Of a stretch of DNA of 42,285 bases, positions 33,021 through 40,266 are shown one piece after another. Position 1 is the first letter of the stretch, and the number at the start of each line of letters is the position of its first letter. Source of the DNA: Planctomycetales bacterium (GTDB lineage: Bacteria > Planctomycetota > Planctomycetia > Isosphaerales > Isosphaeraceae); the NCBI GenBank assembly GCA_027449865.1, contig DAIDKV010000192.1:1-42285 (forward strand). The letters run 5' to 3'. Under the pieces are notes generated by a model, which was not told the origin of the DNA, did no database searches, and worked only from the letters and a program-made list of their open reading frames with translations. Both the position numbers and the translations under genes were made by a program.

Positions 33021-33694
33021 AGCCATTGATAACGATTGTAGGAATTTTGACGATAATGGGGCTCGCGGTCGCCGGAGCCCAGACGCCAGCTCAGCCGAAG
33101 GTGGCACCCGGGCCAAACGAGCCTGACTGGGAGGTGATCCTCCGCAACCATTACGGACTCTCGATGTTCGGCGATCTGGCGAACCCGGTTCGAACCACGG
33201 TCGAACAGGTTCCTGGGCTGTTCCGCAAGGCTGGTCCGGGACCGGTCCGGTATCGTCCCGTGATCGCTCTCGGGCTCGAGAAGCGAACTCGAGGCGGCTG
33301 GTATCCCGCTGAGAAGCCCGAAGGAAAGGCGGAGGTCTGGAGTTACGTTTTCAAAAATTCGACCGAGGACATCCGGACCGGCAAGAATCTCCCGCCGCCG
33401 CTCGCCGAGGGTTCATCGACCGAATTTGACCCCGGCGATCGAGCGTTCGGCGTCTGGATCGCCAACGACCAGTTTCCCGGCGAATGCGTCTACAGCGAGC
33501 CGGGACTTGTCGCCCGCCACAACCCCCGGCTTGCCCGCCAGCCCTACAAGGCGATGATCTATCCCAATCGCGATCGGGCGACCGGCAAGGTCATCCCCCA
33601 CAGCTACCTGATCGGCTGGGAATACTCGACCAACGACGACTTCCAGGACGTCGTTTGTCAGATCGATAACGTGACTCTCAATATCGGAAAGTAG
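33017..33694 (+). CDS. small secreted protein overlapping the YfhO gene
   Basis: A 225-residue protein with a clear signal peptide (KPLITIVGILTIMGLAVAGA, cleavage likely before QTPAQP). The mature protein is mostly beta and not a family I can name. Its C-terminal part has WIANDQFPGECVYSEPGLVARHN, then KAMIYPNRDRATGKVIPHSYLIGWEYSTNDDFQDVVCQIDNV. This order, ending in a D-[FY]-Q-D-[VY]-V motif, resembles carbohydrate-binding or anchoring beta-sandwich domains found at the end of planctomycete secreted proteins; that is recognition by pattern only. The start overlaps the YfhO stop as ATGA, implying translational coupling. It may present or stabilise the product of the YfhO protein outside the membrane. 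It converges with the gene ending at 33743, 48 nt away. Confidence 0.8.
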   Translation: MKPLITIVGILTIMGLAVAGAQTPAQPKVAPGPNEPDWEVILRNHYGLSMFGDLANPVRTTVEQVPGLFRKAGPGPVRYRPVIALGLEKRTRGGWYPAEKPEGKAEVWSYVFKNSTEDIRTGKNLPPPLAEGSSTEFDPGDRAFGVWIANDQFPGECVYSEPGLVARHNPRLARQPYKAMIYPNRDRATGKVIPHSYLIGWEYSTNDDFQDVVCQIDNVTLNIGK

Positions 33695-33742
33695 ATTCTG
33701 GAGCGGGGTCGTGGGCGATTTCGGCCGAGGGCGTCCATCGCC

Positions 33743-34591
33743 TTAGCGCCGCCGCGAATCGCCCTTGCCGTTCATGACGACGGGTCGGCCATTCGACGAG
33801 CCTGGCCGTCGGGCCTGAACAATCACGTTGAGGAACCGCTGGCGGGTCTCCGCGTCGAGGCCGGTCTGTCGGCTGACGACCTCGCTCGCCCAGACGGGGT
33901 AGGTTTGCACGAGTCGGCCCATCAGAGAGATGAAGAAACCGGCCTCCTTGACCTGATCCTCGAGGATTCGCTCAACGACAGGCCGCATTGTTCGGGCGAC
34001 GGCCTTCCAGCCCCGGGAATCCACCTTCACGTACGCATCGACGTTGTGCTGAACGTAAGGCTCGTCCTTTCCGTCCTTGAGATAGGCGGTGTTAACCACA
34101 AGGACAATTCGAGCCTCGAGACGGGCGTTGCCGTGCGGGCTCACGAAGTTGAAGCGAGCCAGAAGAACGTGCATCCGGGCGCTGCGGAGAACGAACTCCC
34201 AGGTGGCGGACGAACCCGAGCCGTCGTCGCCGTCGTAGCGGTTGGGTCCGACTTTCTGAAGCTGAACCGGCGAGTCGCCCAGGTCTTTCCAGAGAGCGAC
34301 CGTGACGTGGGGCTCGTTGAGCAGGCTGAGATACAGGCTCGACGGGCAGGCAAAGGTATCGACGTCGCCCTGGCGGTGGAAGGTATGCTCGGCGATCACC
34401 TCGGCGACCTGCGACCGGTACTCGGGCGCGATCTGATCGAGCGGGACGACCTGCGACGGCTCGATGTGTCGGCCGCCGAGCGCGGCGGCATCGATCGTTC
34501 TTGTTGGTGTGATCGTCAGGATCGCCACGGCCCCCGCGATCGCCGCGAGACCTCCGATCCGAACAATCCCGCGGACCAGCATCCTGCTCAT
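33743..34591 (-). CDS. secreted hypothetical protein
   Basis: A 282-residue protein starting at ATG 34591 (GGAG 10 nt upstream). The N-terminus is a signal peptide or single anchor (RMLVRGIVRIGGLAAIAGAVAILTITPTRTIDAAALGG). The mature part is a soluble mixed domain with PLDQIAPEYRSQVAEVIAEHTFHRQGDVDTFACPSSLYLSLLNEPHVTVALWKDLGDSPVQLQKVGPNRYDGDDGSG, then WEFVLRSARMHVLLARFNFVSP and a helical C-terminal third (MRPVVERILEDQVKEAGFFISLMGRLVQTYP). I do not recognise the family and see no catalytic motif. Upstream open sequence to 34768 is not convincing as coding. The DUF1570 gene lies 249 nt upstream on the same strand, with nothing notable in the gap. Confidence 0.8.
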   Translation of the reverse strand: MSRMLVRGIVRIGGLAAIAGAVAILTITPTRTIDAAALGGRHIEPSQVVPLDQIAPEYRSQVAEVIAEHTFHRQGDVDTFACPSSLYLSLLNEPHVTVALWKDLGDSPVQLQKVGPNRYDGDDGSGSSATWEFVLRSARMHVLLARFNFVSPHGNARLEARIVLVVNTAYLKDGKDEPYVQHNVDAYVKVDSRGWKAVARTMRPVVERILEDQVKEAGFFISLMGRLVQTYPVWASEVVSRQTGLDAETRQRFLNVIVQARRPGSSNGRPVVMNGKGDSRRR

Positions 34592-34840
34592 GGAAGACTC
34601 CGTCGCTGTGGGACCCGACCGACGAGGCCGTCGCGACCGGGGGCTCCGTTCCCGATCCGAGACGCGATCGCCATCGCTCACGATGTTCAGATCGGATTCC
34701 CGAGACGGTTTCCTGACAGCCTGCGCGACCGGACCTGAGCCCCTCCATCGACCGAAAGATTCGTTCAAGCCATCGCGAAAGCAGGGGATCCGTCGGATTC
34801 GTCAGGGGAGGGCATGCATCGGGTGGGTGGTAGTCGGCCG

Positions 34841-35836
34841 TTAGAGAGACTGCTGCAAGCGGATCGCCTCCTGCCGGAGTTCCTCATCGAGCCGGGCCAG
34901 GTCGCCGAATTGCGACCTGGCGTCGTCGAGCCGACGCTTCGCGTCGTTCCTCGATCGAAGGGTCTCCAGATAGGCGCGGAACTGGGGGCGCCGCGTGGGG
35001 TCGTTCATCAGATGGTAGACCATCACCCAGCTTTCGGAATAGCTAAGAATCAGGCGATCGGCTGTCCGTCGGAAGCAGCCGCGGTCGTCGGTCAGCAGCT
35101 CCGAGACAGGAATCCATCCCTGTCGCCGTCGGGTGTGCGCTAGCTCGTCGAGTCGACGGAGGTTTGGCTGGCCGGGCTCGGTCGCGCCGAAAAGCTTCCG
35201 TCGCTCGCAGTACATGGCGAGCCCCTCGGTCACGCTGAGCGGGACATCGGCCCGGCGGGAGAGCAGCCCGGTGTTGAAACAGAGCTGGTGCGTGGCCTCG
35301 TGAGAAAGCGTTTCCATGTTCGTCTGGCCGGGTGCGAACGGGAACATGGGCATGTTGCGGAAATCGAAGAGTGCGAGCCAGTTCGACGAGAGGCTGAAGA
35401 AGCCCATCGTGCCCGGAGGCGTGTTCTCGGCAAGCCGAAGGAACGGCCGCTCGTCGCGGAAGACAATGACAGTCAGCCGACGATCGGGCCACTTCACGTC
35501 GAAGCCTCGCGTCTGGAAGTGACGGAGGAACTCGGCCGCGAGTCGCTCGCAGTCGGAGAGGGTCAGTTTCATGAACGATTCGGAGGCGTCTCCGATGGCC
35601 TGGTAATGAGTCGACTTCAAGGTCCGAAGCGGACGATCGGTCGCCTTCCGAGTTCGGGCCTCGGCGCGTTGCAGCTCGGCCTCCTCCTCGGCGTGCGGGT
35701 CGGGCTCGGCTGATCGGGCCGAGCCCAGTTCCGATACCCCCAGGAGGGAGCCGGCCACAGACCGCATCCATAGCCGACGGTCGATCCCGCACGCCGGGAT
35801 TCCGGCCCCGATCTCCTCCCCTCGATGCTCGCTCAT
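34841..35836 (-). CDS. DUF1570 putative metalloprotease
   Basis: A 331-residue protein of the DUF1570 group, common in planctomycetes. The zinc motif HEATH is at residues 179-183 (NMETLSHEATHQLCFNTG), with a probable third ligand E204 in VPLSVTEGLAMYCE, so it has a gluzincin-like arrangement. Just before it, LTVIVFRDERPFLRLAENTPPGTMGFFS forms the expected strand and loop. The N-terminus (SVAGSLLGVSELGSARSAEP) might be a weak Tat-like or ordinary signal region, because RRLWMRSVAGSLLG resembles a twin-arginine segment; this is uncertain. The C-terminal third is helical (LILSYSESWVMVYHLMNDPTRRPQFRAYLETLRSRND). GGAGG lies 8 nt before the ATG at 35836. Upstream on the minus strand a CATAAT hexamer could be a -10. 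Substrate and role are unknown. Confidence 0.88.
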   Translation of the reverse strand: MSEHRGEEIGAGIPACGIDRRLWMRSVAGSLLGVSELGSARSAEPDPHAEEEAELQRAEARTRKATDRPLRTLKSTHYQAIGDASESFMKLTLSDCERLAAEFLRHFQTRGFDVKWPDRRLTVIVFRDERPFLRLAENTPPGTMGFFSLSSNWLALFDFRNMPMFPFAPGQTNMETLSHEATHQLCFNTGLLSRRADVPLSVTEGLAMYCERRKLFGATEPGQPNLRRLDELAHTRRRQGWIPVSELLTDDRGCFRRTADRLILSYSESWVMVYHLMNDPTRRPQFRAYLETLRSRNDAKRRLDDARSQFGDLARLDEELRQEAIRLQQSL

Positions 35837-36087
35837 GGCCTGGCCTCCGACGTCTTCTCGACACCGATCCTCGAACTTCCCTTATTATGAATCGAAAACG
35901 ACCGACAATTCCGCGCGAATTGACGAGCGACATCCTCAAGGCTCTCTCGATCGCGCCGAGGACCGCTTCGATCTCACAGGAGGCTCAAGAGGAATTCCAG
36001 GGAGGGCGAGCCGTTGGGCGATGGAAATCCAGGAGAGCCCGACCGCGAGCTCGGACGTTGTGGTTGAACGGGAAGAACGCGAGGCAG
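35837..36087. other. 251-nt intergenic stretch before the IS66 remnant
   Basis: No convincing gene. Open frames here do not resemble IS66 or any other family. A CATAAT-like element on the minus strand (about 35886) may serve the DUF1570 gene. Confidence 0.4.
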
Positions 36088-36401
36088 AGCGGCGATGATC
36101 AATCGGGATGAAGCGATACGTGGCGGCAGATGACCTGCCGATCGACAACAACGCGTTGGAGCCGTTGCTGCGGACGATCGCCCTGGTTCAAAGGAACGAG
36201 CGGCAAGTCGGGGTTGAACGAGGCGAGCGGACGGCGGCGATCCTGATCAGCGTGGTGAAGAGCTGCAAGCGGCATGGCGTCGATTCGTGGACTTACTTCC
36301 GAGACGTCCTGGACCGGGTGATCACCCACGCAGCCCGACCTAGCTGTCCGGAAGCTCAACGCCGAGCCGTTGATGCTGGCTCCAGTCCTTTTGTACGCTA
36401 A
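36088..36401 (+). pseudogene. IS66-family transposase C-terminal remnant, frameshifted
   Basis: About 95 residues from 36108 match the last part of IS66 (TnpC) transposases: RYVAADDLPIDNNALEPLLRTIALVQRNE, with the D-N-N of the DDE catalytic end region, then RTAAILISVVKSCKRHGVDSWTYFRDVLDRV. Just upstream, in a different frame, INRDEA (36090-36107) continues the family's usual lead-in to this region, so a single-base indel near 36108 separates the two pieces. The helix-turn-helix and catalytic core are absent and the ends cannot be found, so it is a dead fragment. It lies immediately before the defence-type genes, a common arrangement at island borders. An ATG with CGGGATG context exists at 36108, but a functional small protein is unlikely. 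Confidence 0.85.
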
Positions 36402-36762
36402 GATAATCACGCGATGCGTGCTCCAACTCGCTTCCTCCAGGCCAGTTGCGGATTGAAATCGCCCAGGCAGCAAAATGGGGGCTTTGTATCGCCTGGGGCG
36501 GCTAGCCTTAATTTGGCAGAAACGCATAGAATAATCTTAACGAAAAGCCGGAAGAACCTTGATGTCCGTATGTCCCTCAGCCTACGATGCATCGATTGTG
36601 GACGAGGTGAGTCAGGAGACCGATCGAGTCGGCTTCGAAGCACGCTCGACGAGATCGAGCGATGACCCTTTAAGCCGACTACCGGCTCCGCTCCTTGCAG
36701 AGGGGCGAAATGCTCGTGATCGGGTCCGTTGACGTATCCGTGTAAGACTGACCGGGAGCCCC
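36402..36762. other. 361-nt interval between the IS66 remnant and the SNF2 gene
   Basis: No gene is seen. The part from about 36500 to 36560 is AT-richer and contains AATAAT preceded 16 nt earlier by TTAATT, a weak promoter candidate. TTGACG at 36729-36734 has no matching -10 at normal spacing. No inverted repeat that could be an insertion-sequence end was found. GGGAG lies just before the SNF2 start. Confidence 0.4.
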
Positions 36763-39700
36763 ATGCTGAGACTCGAAGACCTCAAGCCCGGTTTGCCGCT
36801 CGTCGGCCTCGAACCATCCGTCGTCGCGACGGTGGCCGCCGTCGTGCCCATCGGCGAAGGCGCCGTCCAGGTCTTCTACCGGACACCTGACGGCACGACC
36901 AGGGAACGGCTCCTGGGGCGTGCCGACGAGCAGGCGCTCGGCGTCGCGACGGTCGAACGTCCGTGGTCGTTCGACGGCGACGGCGCGGCCTTCCAGTTGA
37001 CCTGCGAGGCCAGGCGCATCGACCTGGCGTTCCTGTTCGACCCCATGATGGCCGTGCATACGTCCAACGTGGAGCCACTGCCCCACCAGATCACGGCCGT
37101 CTACGAATCGATGCTCCCCCGGCAGCCGTTGCGGTTCGTTCTGGCGGACGACCCGGGTGCCGGAAAGACGATCATGGCCGGGCTCTACATCCGCGAACTC
37201 ATCATGCGGGCCGACGCCAGGCGCATCCTGATCGTCGCACCGGGCAGCCTCGTCGAGCAGTGGCGGGACGAACTCTTCGAGAAGTTCGGGCTGGAGTTCG
37301 TCATCTACTCCGCCCTGCTCGAAGCGACGACGCCCAGCGGGAACCCCTTCGAGGACCATCACCAGCTCATCGTCCGCCTCGACCAGATTTCGAGGAACGA
37401 GGAGCTCCAGGAGCAGCTCTGCAACGCCGGGTGGGACCTGGCCGTCTTCGACGAGGCCCACAAGCTCGCGGCGCACTACTTCGGCTCGAAGCTCGAGAAG
37501 ACGGGGCGATTCCGGTTCGCGGAGCGCGTCGGCGAGCACGCGCGTCACCTGCTCCTGATGACGGCGACGCCGCACAACGGCAAGGAGGAGGACTTCCAGC
37601 TCTTCCTCTCGCTCCTCGACTCGGACCGCTTCTACGGGAGGTTCCGCGACGGCGTGCACAAGGTGGACGCCTCCGACCTCATGCGTCGCATGGTGAAGGA
37701 GGAGCTCGTCAAGTTCGACGGCACGCCGCTCTTCCCCGAGCGGAAGGCCTACACGGTCAACTACACGCTCTCCGACATCGAGGCCGCCCTCTACGAGGCG
37801 GTCACCGGGTACGTGAAGACGGAGATGGGCAAGGCGGACCTGCTCCGAGGCTCTCGCAAGGGCTCGGTCGGGTTCGCCCTCACGGCCCTCCAGCGCCGCC
37901 TCGCGTCGAGCCCGGAGGCCATCTACCAATCGCTCCGGCGCCGCAAGGAGCGGCTCGAACGTCGGCTGCGGGAGGAGAAGATCGGTGCCCGCGGCCGCAC
38001 GGTCCTGGCCGAGACGCTCGCGCCCGTGCCTGAGGATGACGACGACCTGAATGCCGAGGAGCAGGAGAACCTCGAAGAGTCCCTCGTTGACCAGGCGACC
38101 GCGGCCCAGACGATCAATGAGCTCGAGGCCGAGATCGCCATCCTCAAGGGCCTGGAGCAGCAGGCCAGAGACGTCGTGGTCTCGGGCAAGGACCGGAAGT
38201 GGGAAGAGCTCTCGAAGATCCTCCAGAACGCCCCCGAAATGCGGGACGCCTCCGGCAGGCAACGGAAGCTCATCATCTTTTCCGAGCATCGCGACACGCT
38301 GAACTACCTGCACCAGCAGATCGCGGGGGTCCTCGGGGACCAGGAGGCCATCGTCACGATCCACGGCGGTACGCACCGCGACGAACGCCGCCGCTTGCAG
38401 GCCCTGTTCCGCTCCGACCCGGATGTGCGGGTCCTCGTCGCCACCGACGCCGCCGGCGAAGGCGTCAACCTCCAGAACGCGAACCTGATGGTCAACTACG
38501 ACCTGCCCTGGAATCCCAACCGCCTGGAGCAGCGGTTCGGTCGAATCCATCGCATCGGCCAGGTCGAGGTCTGCCATCTCTGGAACCTCGTCGCCAGCAA
38601 GACGCGCGAGGGCGAAGTCTACCATCGGCTCCTCGAGAAGCTCCGGATCGAGAGCGAGACCCTCAAGGGGCGCGTCTTCGACATCCTCGGGAACGTCTTC
38701 GAGGGCACGAGCCTCAAGGAGCTCCTGATGGAGGCGATCCGCTACGGCGACCAGCCCGAGGTACGGGCCCGACTCACCCGAAAGATCGACCAGGCCCTCG
38801 ATCACGATCACCTCAACTCACTCCTCGACCGGAACGCCCTGGCTCAGGAGACGATGGGCCCCGAGCGGCTCTTCGCGGTCAAGGATGAGATGGAGAAGGC
38901 CGAGGCCCGGCGCCTCCAGCCCTACTTCGTGCGGGCCTTCTTCACGAAGGCCTTCGAGCAGCTCGGCGGCTCGATGTACCCCCGGGAACTCGGCCGGTTC
39001 GAGATCACCCACGTGCCGGCCCTGATCCGCGAGCGGGATCGTCGGCTCACCGGCCGAAACCGCCGCGAGTCCGAGCCGATCCTGAAGCGCTATGACCGGA
39101 TCTGCTTCGAGAAGGAGGCATTGCAGCCGCTCGACAGGCCGGGTCTCACGCGGGCCGTGCTCATGCACCCCGGGCACCCGCTGATGCTCGCCGTGAGCGA
39201 CCTGCTCCTCGAAGAACACGCGAACCTGCTCCGCCGCGGCTGCATTCTCGTGGACCCCTCCGACGACAGTTTCGACCCCTGGCTCCTGTTCCTCCTCACC
39301 CACGAGGTGAAGTCCGGGGACCGACAGGTCCTCTCGAAGCGACTCCAGTTCGTGCGGGTGAATCCCGACGGCTCCTCCTCTTTCGCGGGCTGGGCCCCGC
39401 ATCTCGACTTCGAACCCCTGGCCGAGTCCGAGCGGCCCCTCCTCAAGGGCACCCTGGGCGCCCCCTGGATCAGCGCCGACCAGGAGCACCGGGCCATCGC
39501 CCTGGCCGCCTCCACGCTGGTGCCCGAGCACTTCCGCGAGGTCTCCGAGCGGCGGGTGGCCCACGTCGACAAAACCCTCGCCGCCGTTCATGAGCGGCTC
39601 AGCAAGGAGATCGCCTTCTGGTCCGACCGCTGGCTCAGGCTCAAGGACGACCTCGAGGCGGGCAAGGATGTCCGGCTGAGCGTCGAGAACGCCCGGCGCA

Positions 39701-40266
39701 TCGTGATGGATCTCGAAGGCCGCCTGGAGGGCCGGAGGCGCCAGCTCCAGGCAATGCGGCACGTGGTCAACGGCACGCCGATCGTCCTCGGCGGGGCCCT
39801 CATCGTCCCGGCGGGCCTCATGCGGCAACTCCGCGGGGATGGGTCGCCTCCGAACCTCTCCGCCGACCCCGCGGCCCGCGGCCGCATCGAGCGGCTCGCG
39901 ATGGAGGCCGTGCGGAGGACCGAAGAGGCCAGGGGTTGCCACGTGGTCGATGTCTCGAAGGACAAATGCGGGTGGGACCTGACCTCGCACCCGCCTGCCC
40001 ACGAGCAAAACCCGCCGGAGCCCCGCCACATCGAGGTCAAGGGCCGCGTGAAGGGAGCGGCGACGATCACCGTCACGCGAAACGAGATGCTCTACGCCTT
40101 CAACCAGGGCGAGAAGTTCGTCCTGGCGATCGTCCTCGTCGCCGAGGATGACACCGTCGAAGGCCCGTTCTACATCCGACGACCGTTCGACCGCGAACCG
40201 GGCTGGGGCGTGTCGTCGATCAACTACAACCTGGGCGAACTGCTCCAGAAGGTCGAGACACGATGA
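36763..40266 (+). CDS. SNF2-type helicase with C-terminal DUF3883 (DrmD-like defence helicase)
   Basis: A 1167-residue superfamily 2 ATPase. A small N-terminal domain (1-100) leads into the SNF2 core: Walker [10 protein letters not shown] at 128-136, the DEAH box at 230-233, MTATPHNG near 266-273, then the C-terminal helicase lobe with [23 protein letters not shown] and motif [13 protein letters not shown] near 590-600. A coiled insertion lies between the lobes (about 390-490). Residues about 1085-1150 form a DUF3883 domain ([20 protein letters not shown]), a restriction-endonuclease-like fold seen in defence helicases. Its size and partner fit DrmD of DISARM class 1, or the SNF2 protein of DUF1156/DUF499 clusters; I cannot decide which. 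The stop overlaps the methylase start as ATGA. Codon choice (heavy on CTC, GAG, AAG and GCC) differs from the chromosomal genes to the left, which suggests transfer. Confidence 0.9.
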   Translation: MLRLEDLKPGLPLVGLEPSVVATVAAVVPIGEGAVQVFYRTPDGTTRERLLGRADEQALGVATVERPWSFDGDGAAFQLTCEARRIDLAFLFDPMMAVHTSNVEPLPHQITAVYESMLPRQPLRFVLADDPGAGKTIMAGLYIRELIMRADARRILIVAPGSLVEQWRDELFEKFGLEFVIYSALLEATTPSGNPFEDHHQLIVRLDQISRNEELQEQLCNAGWDLAVFDEAHKLAAHYFGSKLEKTGRFRFAERVGEHARHLLLMTATPHNGKEEDFQLFLSLLDSDRFYGRFRDGVHKVDASDLMRRMVKEELVKFDGTPLFPERKAYTVNYTLSDIEAALYEAVTGYVKTEMGKADLLRGSRKGSVGFALTALQRRLASSPEAIYQSLRRRKERLERRLREEKIGARGRTVLAETLAPVPEDDDDLNAEEQENLEESLVDQATAAQTINELEAEIAILKGLEQQARDVVVSGKDRKWEELSKILQNAPEMRDASGRQRKLIIFSEHRDTLNYLHQQIAGVLGDQEAIVTIHGGTHRDERRRLQALFRSDPDVRVLVATDAAGEGVNLQNANLMVNYDLPWNPNRLEQRFGRIHRIGQVEVCHLWNLVASKTREGEVYHRLLEKLRIESETLKGRVFDILGNVFEGTSLKELLMEAIRYGDQPEVRARLTRKIDQALDHDHLNSLLDRNALAQETMGPERLFAVKDEMEKAEARRLQPYFVRAFFTKAFEQLGGSMYPRELGRFEITHVPALIRERDRRLTGRNRRESEPILKRYDRICFEKEALQPLDRPGLTRAVLMHPGHPLMLAVSDLLLEEHANLLRRGCILVDPSDDSFDPWLLFLLTHEVKSGDRQVLSKRLQFVRVNPDGSSSFAGWAPHLDFEPLAESERPLLKGTLGAPWISADQEHRAIALAASTLVPEHFREVSERRVAHVDKTLAAVHERLSKEIAFWSDRWLRLKDDLEAGKDVRLSVENARRIVMDLEGRLEGRRRQLQAMRHVVNGTPIVLGGALIVPAGLMRQLRGDGSPPNLSADPAARGRIERLAMEAVRRTEEARGCHVVDVSKDKCGWDLTSHPPAHEQNPPEPRHIEVKGRVKGAATITVTRNEMLYAFNQGEKFVLAIVLVAEDDTVEGPFYIRRPFDREPGWGVSSINYNLGELLQKVETR

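Noticed and set aside
33713-33764. GGGCGATT/AATCGCCC pairing between the convergent genes at 33694 and 33743
   Set aside because: The loop is 36 nt and the right arm lies inside coding sequence, so it is unlikely to be a terminator.
36679-38811. Long minus-strand open frame (710 codons) opposite the SNF2 gene, and another at 38818-40029
   Set aside because: Both are shadows of a well-supported helicase and show no family features.
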